Shown: in pieces, positions 38,087 through 48,546 of the stretch
Numbering within the stretch: position 1 is the first letter of the stretch
Layout of the letters: each line of letters starts with the position of its first letter
Assembly: GCF_032163395.1 (NCBI RefSeq)
Contig: NZ_CP119968.1
Coordinates: 3,808,001 to 3,872,000, forward strand
Source: Gloeocapsopsis dulcis
GTDB lineage: Bacteria > Cyanobacteriota > Cyanobacteriia > Cyanobacteriales > Chroococcidiopsidaceae
Direction of reading: 5' to 3'
DNA length: 64,000 bases
Made by a program: the position numbers and the translations under genes
Notes under the pieces: model-generated
Databases searched by the model: none
The model's input: the letters and a program-made list of their open reading frames with translations, nothing else
What the model was told of the DNA's origin: nothing

Positions 38087-39337
38087 CTAGCAATTCAACA
38101 TATCACTTACTATCGTTGCAAGTTTTTGGGCTGCACCAGATTTACCGCGAATATGGCGGAGTTGTTCGCGCATGGCTGCAAGTTTTTCGGGATGGTTCAA
38201 GTAATCTAAGGCAAGTTCCGCAACGACGTGCGGCTGCAAATTTCCTACAAGTTCAGGGACAACTTCAGACTTTGCCCAAATATTAGGCCATGCGAGTAAG
38301 CCTATGCGTTGTAATGCCAGCCAGTTAATTGCTTTTGCCATGCTAGAGCCGACAAGGGGTAGATTTGCCAAAATTCCTGGAATCCCATCCCAAGAACGCA
38401 TTGCATCGAGTTGTTGTGTAGGAAGCAAGACAATCATTGGTACTGCCAAGGCACCTAATTCTGCAGTGTTAGCGCCGACAGTTGTTAAGCACAGACTGCA
38501 CTGTGAGAGTAAGTCATACGCAGGCGATCGCGTTTCTAACTCTACACATAATCCTGTATTTGTTTTTAAAAAAGGACGCTCCTCTATTGTCATGAGTTCA
38601 GCTGTGACACCTCCTAAATGCTCGATGATGGAGTTGGATTGTGGATTAGCAAAGCTAGCTAACGTCTCCAGATCTAGAGTAGGAGCCACAGGAATCACAA
38701 ACTTTGTTTCAGGTTTTTGAGCATGAATATGCTGTGCGATCGCCAACCCCAATGGTACACCCTGAGTCAATTTAGCAGGCTTTGACCCTGGCAACAACCC
38801 AATCAATTCTTTATGTTCCCTCACCCCACTCTCCTCGCCCCTCGTCCCTCCTGACGCTTCTGCCATTAAGTCTCCAACAACAGTAAACTTATAGGCATAT
38901 TGGGTAGGAATGCGGGCAATCAGTTCAGGCTTCATCACACCAAAGCGATCAATCCAGCGAAACCACCGCGCGTCCCATTCGGCATAAATTACGGTGCGGT
39001 AGCCAAGACGTTTGCCAATGACAACCGGAAAAAACTGATCCCCGCCTAAGAAAAGAACAACACCGTGCTTTCGCCAATCCCAATTTGCAGCGGTTTTACC
39101 TGTTAATAGAAATTGCCAGAAATGAGCTGCGGCTTGCACGCGATCGACTTCTGGGTAGCTTTGGGCGATCGCGGCTTCTTTGCCACTTGCATTCGGACAC
39201 GGTGACAAGATTACGGAAATACGGATTTGAGTGCGGTCATCTCCCAGTTGTTGACGCAATGCTTTTACAACAGGACGCACCCAGGTTGTTATTTCCCCTG
39301 GACCATTTGAGAGAATTAGAATATCAATTTCTGACAT
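38087..39337 (-). CDS. LpxB-like glycosyltransferase (lipid-A-disaccharide synthase-related)
   Basis: A 416-aa GT-B-type protein with the cyanobacterial start EIDILILSNGPGEITTWVRPV. It then has VVLFLGGDQFFPVVIGKRLGYRTVIYAE, ELIGLLPGSKPAKLTQG and the C-terminal CLTTVGANTAELGALAVPMIVLLP, typical of LpxB-related nucleotide-sugar enzymes. The natural acceptor in cyanobacteria is uncertain, since most lack canonical lipid A steps. Residues about 164-178 (GTRGEESGVREHK) are encoded by a GGCGAGGAGAG-type repeat and look like an insertion. It is divergent from chlH. Confidence 0.85.
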   Translation of the reverse strand: MSEIDILILSNGPGEITTWVRPVVKALRQQLGDDRTQIRISVILSPCPNASGKEAAIAQSYPEVDRVQAAAHFWQFLLTGKTAANWDWRKHGVVLFLGGDQFFPVVIGKRLGYRTVIYAEWDARWFRWIDRFGVMKPELIARIPTQYAYKFTVVGDLMAEASGGTRGEESGVREHKELIGLLPGSKPAKLTQGVPLGLAIAQHIHAQKPETKFVIPVAPTLDLETLASFANPQSNSIIEHLGGVTAELMTIEERPFLKTNTGLCVELETRSPAYDLLSQCSLCLTTVGANTAELGALAVPMIVLLPTQQLDAMRSWDGIPGILANLPLVGSSMAKAINWLALQRIGLLAWPNIWAKSEVVPELVGNLQPHVVAELALDYLNHPEKLAAMREQLRHIRGKSGAAQKLATIVSDMLNC

Positions 39338-39596
39338 GAATTACTTATATCTTTGATAATTTTTGTTAATTTAGACGCAAGTAATGACTTTAGTGGTTGT
39401 CAACAAATTAGAAGAATTATTGCAACTTTTTTATCAAATTGTGTCAGATGAGTGGTAAAACTCCCGACTGGTAAGCATTTTCTGGTAAAAAACACTTTAG
39501 AGCCGAAAAAAAAGCACAAGGTCTAAAGACGAATTGTCCACGATCTTACGCAGTTCAAGATAGAGAACACGCATTCACAGAAGGAGCCTTACCTGA

Positions 39597-42500
39597 ATGT
39601 TTACACACGTCAAGTCCACCATTCGTCACATTGCTCCTGAAAGTCTCCAGGGGCGTTCCTTAATCAAGGTGGTCTATGTCGTGCTTGAGTCACAGTATCA
39701 GAGTGCATTGTCGCAAGCAGTACGCAAGATCAATGCCAACAACTCATCTGTGGCTATTGAAATTAGTGGCTACTTGGTTGAAGAACTCCGAGACGCAGAA
39801 AACTATGAGGACTTCAAACGTGACGTTGCCGAGGCAAATATATTTATCGCTTCATTAATTTTTATCGAAGACTTGGCAGACAAAGTCGTTGCAGCAGTCG
39901 AGCCACACCGCGATCGCTTAGATGCAGCGGTTGTTTTCCCTTCTATGCCACAAGTGATGCGCCTGAATAAAATGGGCAGCTTCTCGATGGCACAGTTAGG
40001 GCAATCTAAAAGTGCCATAGCACAATTTATGCGCAAGCGCAAGGAAAAATCTGGCTCGTCGTTCCAAGATGGCATGCTCAAGCTGTTGCAAACACTACCA
40101 AAAGTGCTGAAGTACCTACCAATGGACAAAGCACAAGATGCGCGTAACTTTATGTTGAGCTTTCAGTATTGGCTGGGTGGTTCGCCGGAAAACTTGGAAA
40201 ACTTCTTGCTGATGTTGGCAGATAAATACGTACCTTCACTGCAGCAAAAGGTAAAATTCCAAGATCCCGTAACTTATCCTGACATGGGAATTTGGCATCC
40301 CTTAGCACCACAGATGTTTGAGGATGTCAAAGAATACTTCAACTGGTACAACAACCGCAAAGATATTCCTAGCGATCTCAAAGATCCTCTCGCGCCATGT
40401 GTTGGTTTAGTGTTGCAACGTACGCACCTTGTTACAGGTGATGATGCGCATTACGTCGCAATGGTGCAAGAAATCGAAGCAATGGGCGCACGGGTCATTT
40501 CAGTGTTTGCTGGTGGTTTGGACTTTTCTAAACCTGTGGATGCTTATTTTTATGATAAGGGGCGAGGGGAAGGAGTTGCGTTGGTTGATACTGTAGTATC
40601 ACTTACGGGTTTTGCGTTAGTTGGAGGGCCTGCTAGACAAGATCATCCAAAAGCAATTGAGTCACTCAAGCGTTTGAATCGCCCTTACATGGTGGCATTG
40701 CCATTAGTGTTTCAAACCACCGAAGAGTGGCAAGATAGCGATCTAGGATTGCACCCGATTCAAGTGGCGTTGCAGATTGCGATCCCCGAACTCGATGGCG
40801 CAATTGAACCGATTATTTTATCAGGAAGAGATGGGACAACCGGAAAAGCGATCGCACTACAAGACCGGATTGAAGCTGTCGCGCAACGGGCTTTAAAATG
40901 GGCAAATTTGCGCCGCAAGCCAAAACTGCAAAAGCGCGTCGCAATTACTGTATTTAGCTTTCCACCGGACAAAGGTAATGTGGGAACGGCAGCTTATCTT
41001 GATGTGTTTGGTTCGATTTACGAAGTGATGCAATCATTACAGCGGAATGGCTATGACGTGCAGAACTTGCCAGAGTCCGCCGAAAAGCTGATGCAAGAAG
41101 TGATTCACGATGCCCAAGCGCAGTACAGCAGCCCTGAATTAAATATTGCCTATCAGATGTCAGTTCCCCAATATGAGGAGCTTACACCTTATTCAGAAAG
41201 ATTAGAAGAAAACTGGGGACCACCGCCAGGACATTTGAATAGCGATGGGCAAAATCTGCTAATTTACGGTAAACTCTTCGGAAATGTGTTTATCGGTGTA
41301 CAGCCGACGTTTGGTTACGAAGGCGATCCGATGCGATTATTGTTCTCGCGTTCTGCAAGTCCCCATCATGGTTTTGCCGCTTACTACACGTATTTAGAAC
41401 GTATTTGGCAAGCTGACGCGGTGTTGCACTTTGGTACGCATGGCTCGTTAGAATTTATGCCAGGTAAGCAGATCGGGATGTCTGGCGAGTGTTACCCAGA
41501 TAACTTGATTGGTACAATTCCTAACATTTACTACTACGCAGCCAATAACCCCAGCGAAGCCACGATCGCCAAACGCCGGAGTTATGCAGAAACGATCTCT
41601 TACTTGACTCCACCTGCTGAAAATGCCGGACTATACAAGGGTTTGAAAGAACTGAGTGAACTGATTGCTTCGTACCAAACCCTTAAAGACAGCGGACGCG
41701 GGATTCCGATCGTCAATACAATCGTGGACAAGTGTCGCATTGTCAATTTGGATAAAGATATTGCTTTACCTGAAACCGATGCGAGGGATATATCGGCGGA
41801 AGAACGCGATACGATTGTGGGTTTGGTGTATCGTAAGTTGATGGAAATCGAGTCGCGACTTTTACCGTGTGGTTTGCACGTTATTGGCAAGCCTCCGACA
41901 GCAGAAGAAGCGATCGCAACTCTAGTTAATATCGCCGAACTCGATCGCCAAGAAGAAGAAATTCTTAGTTTGCCGCGAATTATCGCCAACAGCATCAATC
42001 GCGATATTGATGAAATTTATCGCAATAGCGATCGCGGTATTCTCGAAGATGTCCAACTCCTACAAGAAATCACACTTGCTACGCGCGATGCTGTCAGCGC
42101 CTTAGTTAAAGCCCAAACCGACGCGGATGGACGTGTTTCTAAAGTTTCCAAGCTCAATTTCTTCAACATGGGCAAAAAAGAACCTTGGTTAGAAGCATTG
42201 CATCAAGCAGACTACCCCAAAGTCGATCCCCAAGCGTTAAAGCCACTATTTGAGTATCTCGAATTCTGCTTACAGCAAATTGTCGCCGATAACGAACTCG
42301 GTGCATTACTTAAAGCCCTAGAAGGAGAATACGTCCTTCCTGGACCTGGTGGCGATCCGATTCGTAATCCCGACGTTCTTCCTACTGGCAAAAATATTCA
42401 CGCCCTCGATCCCCAATCGATCCCGACAACGGCTGCGGTGCAATCTGCTAAAATTGTTGTCGATCGCTTGATTGCACGGCAAAAAGCGGATAATGGCGGT

Positions 42501-43574
42501 CAATATCCCGAAACGATCGCCTGCGTTCTCTGGGGTACTGACAACATCAAAACTTATGGTGAATCCCTTGCGCAGATCATGTGGATGGTAGGGGTGCGTC
42601 CTGTTCCTGATGCGTTGGGAAGAGTCAATAAACTCGAATTGATTCCGCTAGAAGAATTAGGACGTCCGCGTATTGATGTTGTTGTCAACTGTTCAGGTGT
42701 GTTCCGCGACTTGTTCATCAACCAAATGAACCTTTTGGATCAAGCTGTAAAAATGGCAGCAGAAGCCGATGAACCGCCATCGATGAACTTTATCCGCAAA
42801 CACGCGATGCAACAAGCCGAGGAAATGGGCATTAACTTACGTCAAGCCGCGACTCGTGTCTTCTCGAATGCTTCTGGTTCCTACTCTTCTAACATCAACT
42901 TAGCGGTAGAAAACAGCACCTGGGATAGTGAAGCCGAGTTACAGGAAATGTACCTCAAGCGCAAGTCCTTTGCCTTCACCTCAGATAACCCTGGGACAAT
43001 GGAAGAATCGCGGAAGATTTTTGAGAGTTCTTTAAAAACCGCAGAAGTAACCTTCCAAAACCTAGATTCATCTGAGATTAGCCTTACCGATGTATCACAC
43101 TACTTTGACTCCGATCCCACAAAGGTAGTCGCAAGTTTACGCGGTGATGGTAAAACCCCAGCGGCTTACATTGCAGATACTACAACAGCAAACGCACAAG
43201 TCCGTAGTTTATCCGAAACAGTACGCCTCGACGCCCGCACAAAACTACTTAATCCCAAGTGGTACGAGGGAATGTTGAGTCACGGCTACGAAGGTGTCCG
43301 CGAACTCTCGAAACGCTTAGTGAATACAATGGGTTGGAGTGCAACAGCAGGGGCTGTCGATAACTGGATTTATGAGGATACTAATGCCACATTTATCCAA
43401 GACGAAGCAATGCGCCAGCGATTAATGAATCTGAACCCGCATTCATTCCGCAAGGTGGTAGCAACTTTATTAGAAGTCAACGGACGCGGTTATTGGGAAA
43501 CAAGTGAAAGCAACCTCGAACTACTACGTGAGTTATATCAAGAAGTAGAAGACCGCATCGAAGGAATCGAGTAG
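39597..43574 (+). CDS. chlH: Magnesium chelatase subunit H
   Basis: The 1325-aa porphyrin-binding subunit of magnesium chelatase. Together with ChlI and ChlD it inserts Mg2+ into protoporphyrin IX, the first committed step to chlorophyll. Recognised stretches include the N-terminal domain ([20 protein letters not shown]), [38 protein letters not shown] and [19 protein letters not shown], and the C-terminal [21 protein letters not shown]. No truncation is seen; the length is normal. It starts at ATG 39597 after a GGAG site and is monocistronic, with a hairpin at 43597. Confidence 0.97.
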   Translation: MFTHVKSTIRHIAPESLQGRSLIKVVYVVLESQYQSALSQAVRKINANNSSVAIEISGYLVEELRDAENYEDFKRDVAEANIFIASLIFIEDLADKVVAAVEPHRDRLDAAVVFPSMPQVMRLNKMGSFSMAQLGQSKSAIAQFMRKRKEKSGSSFQDGMLKLLQTLPKVLKYLPMDKAQDARNFMLSFQYWLGGSPENLENFLLMLADKYVPSLQQKVKFQDPVTYPDMGIWHPLAPQMFEDVKEYFNWYNNRKDIPSDLKDPLAPCVGLVLQRTHLVTGDDAHYVAMVQEIEAMGARVISVFAGGLDFSKPVDAYFYDKGRGEGVALVDTVVSLTGFALVGGPARQDHPKAIESLKRLNRPYMVALPLVFQTTEEWQDSDLGLHPIQVALQIAIPELDGAIEPIILSGRDGTTGKAIALQDRIEAVAQRALKWANLRRKPKLQKRVAITVFSFPPDKGNVGTAAYLDVFGSIYEVMQSLQRNGYDVQNLPESAEKLMQEVIHDAQAQYSSPELNIAYQMSVPQYEELTPYSERLEENWGPPPGHLNSDGQNLLIYGKLFGNVFIGVQPTFGYEGDPMRLLFSRSASPHHGFAAYYTYLERIWQADAVLHFGTHGSLEFMPGKQIGMSGECYPDNLIGTIPNIYYYAANNPSEATIAKRRSYAETISYLTPPAENAGLYKGLKELSELIASYQTLKDSGRGIPIVNTIVDKCRIVNLDKDIALPETDARDISAEERDTIVGLVYRKLMEIESRLLPCGLHVIGKPPTAEEAIATLVNIAELDRQEEEILSLPRIIANSINRDIDEIYRNSDRGILEDVQLLQEITLATRDAVSALVKAQTDADGRVSKVSKLNFFNMGKKEPWLEALHQADYPKVDPQALKPLFEYLEFCLQQIVADNELGALLKALEGEYVLPGPGGDPIRNPDVLPTGKNIHALDPQSIPTTAAVQSAKIVVDRLIARQKADNGGQYPETIACVLWGTDNIKTYGESLAQIMWMVGVRPVPDALGRVNKLELIPLEELGRPRIDVVVNCSGVFRDLFINQMNLLDQAVKMAAEADEPPSMNFIRKHAMQQAEEMGINLRQAATRVFSNASGSYSSNINLAVENSTWDSEAELQEMYLKRKSFAFTSDNPGTMEESRKIFESSLKTAEVTFQNLDSSEISLTDVSHYFDSDPTKVVASLRGDGKTPAAYIADTTTANAQVRSLSETVRLDARTKLLNPKWYEGMLSHGYEGVRELSKRLVNTMGWSATAGAVDNWIYEDTNATFIQDEAMRQRLMNLNPHSFRKVVATLLEVNGRGYWETSESNLELLRELYQEVEDRIEGIE

Positions 43575-43596
43575 CTCTCAGTAGAATAGATTGATG

Positions 43597-43623
43597 AGTA
43601 GGGTGGGTATTGCCTATCCTACT
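43597..43623 (+). terminator. Hairpin terminator after chlH
   Basis: An 11-bp stem with two G-U pairs (AGTAGGGTGGG / CCTATCCTACT) followed by ATTTTCTTTTT, 23 bp past the chlH stop. Confidence 0.75.
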
Positions 43624-44020
43624 ATTTTCTTTTTGGGATAAAGTACTAATGACATTGCTGACACTCAACCTCAAACCTGTTATTGAATTAAGGGGGGAGA
43701 AAATCTGCGAGATGAGTTTATTTCGAATCTGAATTAATGTGGTATTAAGTGGATATTAAAATAATTTTTGCTATACAAAATAAGTAGGAGTCAACAAGAT
43801 AAACTGCTAGCTAAAATTGTATTAAGTGCTTCTGATGCAAACATTCCTTTTAACCAGCTATATCAGAAGATCAATGCCTAAACCAAAGCAACGCTTAACG
43901 CCTGCCTAAATATAATCTTGTATAATTCATGAGAATCTCTCTAATTTCCTTTGAGTCCTTTGAGTCCTTTGTGGTTCGTTATCTCTCAATATACTAATCC
44001 CTTAAATAACCGCTAACAAA
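43624..44020. other. Intergenic region after chlH with dispersed repeat
   Basis: No gene is seen. At 43944-43983 lies a copy of the CCTTTGAGT heptamer-like repeat ending GTGGTTCGTTA, related to those at 4341 and 13955. It sits about 40 bp before the methyltransferase start. Confidence 0.55.
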
Positions 44021-44782
44021 ATGCCTAATCAATGGGATGCCAAACTCTACGATCGCAACCACTCCTTCGTTTCAGAATTAGCCACAAATTTAATCGATTT
44101 ACTTGCACCACAAGCAGGCGAGCGCATTCTTGATTTAGGTTGTGGTACAGGTTTTCTAACTGACAAAATTGCGAGTCAAGGAGTAGAAGTTATTGGTATT
44201 GATTATGCTACAACAATGATTGAACAAGCGCGTGATAAATACCCACAATTGCATTTTGAAGTATTAGATGCGAGGAACTTACATTATCAAGAAGAATTTG
44301 ATGCGGTTTTCTCTAACGCTGCACTCCATTGGATTACAGAACCAGAAAAAGTGATATTTGGAATTCATCAAGCTTTAAAACCAGGTGGGCGTTTTGTTGC
44401 AGAGTTTGGTGGACAAGGTAATATAAAAGGAATTACTACAGCGCTATATCAAGCTTTAGAAAAAGCTAGTTATCCTGTGAATAAAATACCAAGGATTTGG
44501 TATTTTCCGAGTATCGCAGAGTATGGAAGTTTACTAGAAAAGCATGATTTACAACTCATATTTGCTACTCTTTTTAATCGCCCTACACGCTTGGAAGAAG
44601 GAGAAAAAGGAATGCAAAACTGGTTGAAAATGTTTGCTAATAGTTTTTTAAATACATTTTCTGCTGAGCAACAAGCAAATATTATTTCTGATATAGAAAA
44701 TCAATTACGCCCAGTGTTGTATCAAAATGGCACTTGGTTTGCTGATTACTGCCGTATACGGATCGTTGCAGTTAAAGAGTAA
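44021..44782 (+). CDS. Class I SAM-dependent methyltransferase (trans-aconitate methyltransferase-like)
   Basis: A 253-aa protein with motif I ILDLGCGTGFLTDKI (about 39-53), an acidic motif II EVIGIDYATTMI, FDAVFSNAALHWI (motif IV, about 96-108) and LKPGGRFVAEFGG. These order and sequence features fit the trans-aconitate/ubiE-like methyltransferases. The substrate is unknown. A broken second copy of this gene lies 3-4 kb downstream in two pieces (47812-47873 and 48457-48540), so the locus has duplicated. Confidence 0.87.
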   Translation: MPNQWDAKLYDRNHSFVSELATNLIDLLAPQAGERILDLGCGTGFLTDKIASQGVEVIGIDYATTMIEQARDKYPQLHFEVLDARNLHYQEEFDAVFSNAALHWITEPEKVIFGIHQALKPGGRFVAEFGGQGNIKGITTALYQALEKASYPVNKIPRIWYFPSIAEYGSLLEKHDLQLIFATLFNRPTRLEEGEKGMQNWLKMFANSFLNTFSAEQQANIISDIENQLRPVLYQNGTWFADYCRIRIVAVKE

Positions 44783-44900
44783 AGGACAGCCCAGATGGCT
44801 ATCCCACAATTTAGTTAAGTGACTGGTGTCATGATAATAGCTTGATAATATCAGGGTAAAGCGTGCACACAGAGGGGAGCTTGGAGTTTAAGGGCGGATT

Positions 44901-45410
44901 ATGAGCACCGAAAAAATGTTGCCAAAAGCAATTATTTGTGACTTAGACGGTACGTGTAATATCTATCAACACTACATCCAGTCAAAACGGAAGAACTGGA
45001 AAGCTTTCTATAAAGCCTTAGGTGACGTGGTGCATGAATTTTGTCGAGACATAGTGATGATGTATAAGCAGCGAGGGGATACAATTGTTCTAGTGACAGG
45101 CAGACCAGAAGAATATAAACCACCAACTGAGGAATGGCTTTCTGCTCATGGGGTTGAATACGATCTCCTGTTAATGAGAAAAACCGGAGACTCTAGAAAA
45201 GACTTTATCGTCAAACAAGAACTTTACGAGCAGTATATAAAAAGCAAATATGACATCTTATTTGTGCTTGAGGATCGAGCGCAAGTTGTCAAAATGTGGA
45301 GAGAGCAAGGGCTTACCTGTCTTCAGGTAGCAGAAAGGCAATTTTTGAGGCTATCCAGGCTATATGACTTACTGGGATTTGACCATACCCACCTTGTTAA
45401 TTTTGCTTAA
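44901..45410 (+). CDS. HAD-family phosphatase (polynucleotide 3'-phosphatase-like)
   Basis: A 169-aa HAD hydrolase. Motif I is CDLDGTCN (Asp14 and Asp16 as nucleophile and acid/base), motif II is VLVTGRPEEY, and the C-terminal FVLEDRAQVVKMWREQGLTCLQV supplies the last metal-binding acidic residues. The D-x-D-G-T...T-G-R...E-D-R pattern with no cap matches the T4 polynucleotide kinase phosphatase-type group. It may remove a 3'-phosphate from nucleic acid or act on a small phosphoester; there is no kinase partner here. Confidence 0.8.
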   Translation: MSTEKMLPKAIICDLDGTCNIYQHYIQSKRKNWKAFYKALGDVVHEFCRDIVMMYKQRGDTIVLVTGRPEEYKPPTEEWLSAHGVEYDLLLMRKTGDSRKDFIVKQELYEQYIKSKYDILFVLEDRAQVVKMWREQGLTCLQVAERQFLRLSRLYDLLGFDHTHLVNFA

Positions 45411-45444
45411 TTTTCCTCAGAGAAGTGATTGTATCAAGTTAAAA

Positions 45445-46455
45445 TTATTTGCTTTTACTATCTTTTTCATGTTGAAATTTTTTTAGTTCCTTAAGCAATT
45501 CAGTCACGTAAAGCTCAAATTCTAGGTTTCGTTTTTGAACTAGTTTAATTACAGGTCTATCAAAAAGATTGATGACAATATTACCCAATCGAATACCTAG
45601 GGGTTTTAAATGTCCACCTTCTAAAGTTCTCAGGAAATCTTTAGGTGGTTTTTTTAGAGTATTAATAAACCACTGACAGGTTGATTTAGCAATATTGTCT
45701 GACTTAAAACATACTAAACCCAAAAGATTAAATAGACCGCTTTCCTGGATTAAGTTAAAGGTTTCTTCAGGAGTTGGTTCAACACCCAAACCAAGATAGT
45801 CAATGAAATTTGCTAAAAATTGAGGTCGAATTGCACTGGCTGTGTCGCTAATATCAGGAGCTAATAGAATAGATTCCTGTCCTTTAATGAAGATACTGTT
45901 GATAATAATATCTCGGTTCACGTAAGCGTGAATCAGTTGACGAACTTCATCAATTTTTTGTGTCAGCTCATCAACAAGGATGTTAATGTCCGCAACGACA
46001 CTTTGAATCTGAGCCTCATCCGAAGTCTTAGACAGCAGCTTCCAAATGAACTGTTTTCGCTCTTGAGAATTCTCCGGTAGATTACTAAATCCTTCTAAAA
46101 GGGAGATATATTTACAACCAAGGCTATGCCCAATCCAAGAAAAGTTCTTATCATCTAGATAGGCTTCATAGGCATACCCCTCAAAGCTTGCCATCCTCAC
46201 TAGCTCTGGTAGAATCTCATATTGTTCTCTGATCAGAAAACCAGCTTCTATATAATGGTTAAAAGTAAAATTAAACGGCAGTAGAATAATTGTGTATCCT
46301 TGCTCGAATAAACACTGAAGTAGATAGCGATAAAAAATCATAGGACCAAACGTACCAAAGAAAGCCCCTGCAATAAATTGAATTACGCCTTTAGGTTGTG
46401 GATGAAGAGCAACCCAACTGTGAGAAACTGGTCTAAATCTCAGTTTTAGATTCAT
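45445..46455 (-). CDS. DUF1350 protein, alpha/beta-hydrolase-like
   Basis: A 336-aa protein of the DUF1350 family found in cyanobacteria and plastids. It begins RFRPVSHSWVALHPQPKGVIQFIAGAFFGTFG (split here: residues about 6-37) and contains FSWIGHSLGCKYISLLEG near 130-150, a GxSxG nucleophile elbow. It also has LLAPDISDTASAIR near 215. A hydrolase or esterase role is possible from the elbow, but no substrate is known. It is convergent with the HAD gene with only 34 bp between them. Confidence 0.82.
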   Translation of the reverse strand: MNLKLRFRPVSHSWVALHPQPKGVIQFIAGAFFGTFGPMIFYRYLLQCLFEQGYTIILLPFNFTFNHYIEAGFLIREQYEILPELVRMASFEGYAYEAYLDDKNFSWIGHSLGCKYISLLEGFSNLPENSQERKQFIWKLLSKTSDEAQIQSVVADINILVDELTQKIDEVRQLIHAYVNRDIIINSIFIKGQESILLAPDISDTASAIRPQFLANFIDYLGLGVEPTPEETFNLIQESGLFNLLGLVCFKSDNIAKSTCQWFINTLKKPPKDFLRTLEGGHLKPLGIRLGNIVINLFDRPVIKLVQKRNLEFELYVTELLKELKKFQHEKDSKSK

Positions 46456-46662
46456 ATTTTCAATGACTTAGAAACATCACAAACGTCGAGCGTGGGGACT
46501 TAGAGCACCACAGTGAAATTGAGAGCAATGGCTACGGATTGAAGACCAAGGGCTGGTCGAATTGCTCTTTAGGCAATAGGTTTTGACCACACCCATGAGC
46601 CATCGCTCATAAACGCTAACTTGACAACGCCTTAGTTGCACATCAGGTCATTTTAATTAAAG

Positions 46663-46701
46663 TGCCGAGATATCAACCATCAAGTTGCAAGTATCTCGGC
46701 A
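46663..46701 (-). terminator. Long-loop hairpin after the 46712-47299 gene
   Basis: A perfect 10-bp stem TGCCGAGATA / TATCTCGGCA with a 19-base loop, 10 bp beyond the stop of the minus-strand gene. The adjoining CTTTAATTAAAA is only partly T-rich on the minus strand. Confidence 0.6.
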
Positions 46702-46711
46702 GATTAAAAAG

Positions 46712-47299
46712 CTAGCTGCTAGTACTAAGTGTAAAGAGTCCACCATTTTGAACAGGTAAGGAATAGGCAATCTGATCGAGTCCTCTGTCAGTAATATTAT
46801 CCTGGGACAGATCGCCAAAGAAAGTTCCACGGTGTTCAGGCGTTACCTGAAGATTAATATCGGTTAAAGGTCCAGCAAGAGAAGAAAGGAAGATTTCTGC
46901 ATAGCCTCTAACTTCAAAATCTAGGCTGTTTAGTAATTCAGGTTTAGCAACAATGTTGGGTTGTATAATAAATAGACCTGTTGCTCCGGCTGCTAAAAAT
47001 AATGGCGAAAATCTAAATTTGTTTCCAGCAATGGCAGCATTATCTACGCTTAAACTCCCAGAGATATTGTTTCCTGAAGTATCAAGAAATGCTATTATAT
47101 CATCCAAGTTCCTAGGGGGAGTTAGGCGAGTAGTAAATACTAGAGATAACACTAAATCAAAAGAACTTAAATTAGCAATTGTCAGGAAATAACCTTGAAT
47201 AACATTACGACTCAAATTCCTGGCTTCTTGAGGTACTGCTGGCGGTAAGTCTTGAGGTAACTGAGATTTTAATAACAGTTCAAAGGTCGAAATCAACAT
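46712..47299 (-). CDS. Hypothetical protein
   Basis: I do not recognise this 195-aa protein. Start ATG 47299 has an AGGAG site; the frame is open six codons further. It has no signal peptide or clear membrane helix. The Leu/Pro-rich N-terminus (FELLLKSQLPQDLPPAVPQE) is followed by alternating hydrophobic strands (SFDLVLSLVFTTRL, FLAAGATGLFIIQPN, DINLQVTPEHRGTFFG), suggesting a beta-rich globular domain. The C-terminus is Gly/Ser/Thr-rich. It lies alone; a hairpin follows. Confidence 0.65.
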   Translation of the reverse strand: MLISTFELLLKSQLPQDLPPAVPQEARNLSRNVIQGYFLTIANLSSFDLVLSLVFTTRLTPPRNLDDIIAFLDTSGNNISGSLSVDNAAIAGNKFRFSPLFLAAGATGLFIIQPNIVAKPELLNSLDFEVRGYAEIFLSSLAGPLTDINLQVTPEHRGTFFGDLSQDNITDRGLDQIAYSLPVQNGGLFTLSTSS

Positions 47300-47811
47300 A
47301 GTCAACTCTCCTTTCAAATCTAGAGACGTAGAAAGCTAATGTCCCGCTTAACATCGGATTTGTAAGGTAGGACAAAATAGCGAAGAATACACTGTGCGTA
47401 AAGATAAGAGCAATTACCTTGAATAAGGTTGAAGTGAATGACAATCACACTTCAAATACACAAGGCTTCAAGCCCCTCATTAACTTTTAATCAGGAGGAC
47501 TGCATAAAATTCCAGAAAACTGCGGAACAAATTTTGGTTTTTCAGCAAGGTTAAATACTAGTGAAGCTGACTCCGTCCGCTATGCAAGAGCTGAAATTCC
47601 TATTAGCCAAGGGTTGTTAATTTTTCTTAAGATAGTTAGGTATGCCGCTTCTCTATGACTAACAGTGATTGATTGAAAACTATTTATGCAATTGTCGAAT
47701 TCCCAATCCTACGAACCCATTGAAATTGTTACACCATCCCCGTCCGCTTCTAAAAGATTGATAGCAATTTTTAGGTATTACAAACAGGCGATTGCGCTGA
47801 GCGCACGCTAC
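47300..47811. other. Intergenic region, no gene seen
   Basis: About 500 bp upstream of the 46712-47299 gene with no convincing coding frame or RNA motif. It ends where a decayed methyltransferase fragment begins. Confidence 0.45.
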
Positions 47812-47873
47812 GCGATCGCACTTGGAATTTGGGTTATGGTACAGGCTATCTAGCTAACAAGATTGATCAAAGA
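47812..47873 (+). pseudogene. Fragment of a methyltransferase gene (motif I piece)
   Basis: The DNA around 47826-47866 reads LGYGTGYLANKID in one frame and parallels ILDLGCGTGFLTDKIA of the intact gene at 44021-44782, with matching codons. No longer coding context exists. The adjoining downstream piece of the gene is found at 48457-48540. Confidence 0.6.
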
Positions 47874-47935
47874 CTAAAAGAAACTTCTAAATGATCTAGT
47901 CAGTCATTTCTGAGATTAATGCATCAGAAATTTAT

Positions 47936-48118
47936 CTAACTGCTGTCTCGATCAGTTTCACATTTTAGCAGTTCTTGAATTTGAGCCATCAAAAGAGGTA
48001 AGTTATTCTGAACTGTATTCCAAAGAATTTTTAAATTAACTTGAAAGTATTTATGGGCAATGACATTTCTCATATCACCCATTAACCGCCAATATCTTCC
48101 ACACGGAGTTGCCAGTTT
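47936..48118 (-). pseudogene. hepT: Truncated HepT/DUF86 toxin gene (C-terminal part)
   Basis: Directly after the mntA stop and in the same frame, the minus strand reads WRLMGDMRNVIAHKYFQVNL then ILWNTVQNNLPLLMAQIQELL. This is the C-terminal half of a HEPN-type HepT protein. The R-x4-H-x-Y motif (RNVIAHKY) used as RNase site and AMPylation target in MntA/HepT pairs is kept. The N-terminal helices and a normal start are missing, so the toxin is probably dead; a short product from an internal ATG cannot be excluded. Confidence 0.7.
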
Positions 48119-48409
48119 CTAGAAGGCACGAATTACATCCTTCAAAACAGGTTCTTGCAAATGTTCTCGTAGAGCATCTTTAGTGCCTAAATCCACCGCA
48201 CATCCTAAAATATCTTCTATATAGTGCTGAACTCTAAATAGGTCAAACAATCCCACATCAATAGAAAATTCAACCAAAAAATCAATATCACTCTCAGATG
48301 TTGCTTCATTTCGAGCAACGGAACCAAATAATTCTAGAGATTTAACTCCTAGTTTCTTTAGTTCTTCTTGATGTGCTGCCAAAATTGATAAGACTTCTTC
48401 CTGTTTCAT
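48119..48409 (-). CDS. mntA: MntA-type nucleotidyltransferase antitoxin
   Basis: A 96-aa minimal nucleotidyltransferase. The catalytic motif GSVARNEATSESDIDFLVEF (about 30-49) has both metal-binding Asp residues. Such MntA proteins AMPylate the Tyr of the neighbouring HepT RNase toxin and silence it. Here the gene is intact but its hepT partner downstream is cut to its C-terminal part. It is flanked on both sides by pieces of a duplicated methyltransferase gene, which suggests that the pair inserted into that copy. Confidence 0.85.
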   Translation of the reverse strand: MKQEEVLSILAAHQEELKKLGVKSLELFGSVARNEATSESDIDFLVEFSIDVGLFDLFRVQHYIEDILGCAVDLGTKDALREHLQEPVLKDVIRAF

Positions 48410-48456
48410 TGCAGGATTAGGTTAAGAGCTTGACCTCTGTTTAACTCTATCACAGT

Positions 48457-48540
48457 GTAAAATTGCGAGTAAAGGAGTAGAAGTTTGTGATTAAAGAGTT
48501 TTGAAGGACAGCCAAGATGACTATCCCACAATTAAATTAA
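48457..48540 (+). pseudogene. Second fragment of the duplicated methyltransferase locus
   Basis: The first bases match AAAATTGCGAGTCAAGGAGT of the intact gene (near 44165), and then the sequence jumps to the region around its stop (44768-44817: TTAAAGAG..., GGACAGCC, ATCCCACAATT). This copy therefore has an internal deletion of about 580 bp and is also split from its start at 47812-47873. Confidence 0.65.
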
Positions 48541-48546
48541 CTTAAC

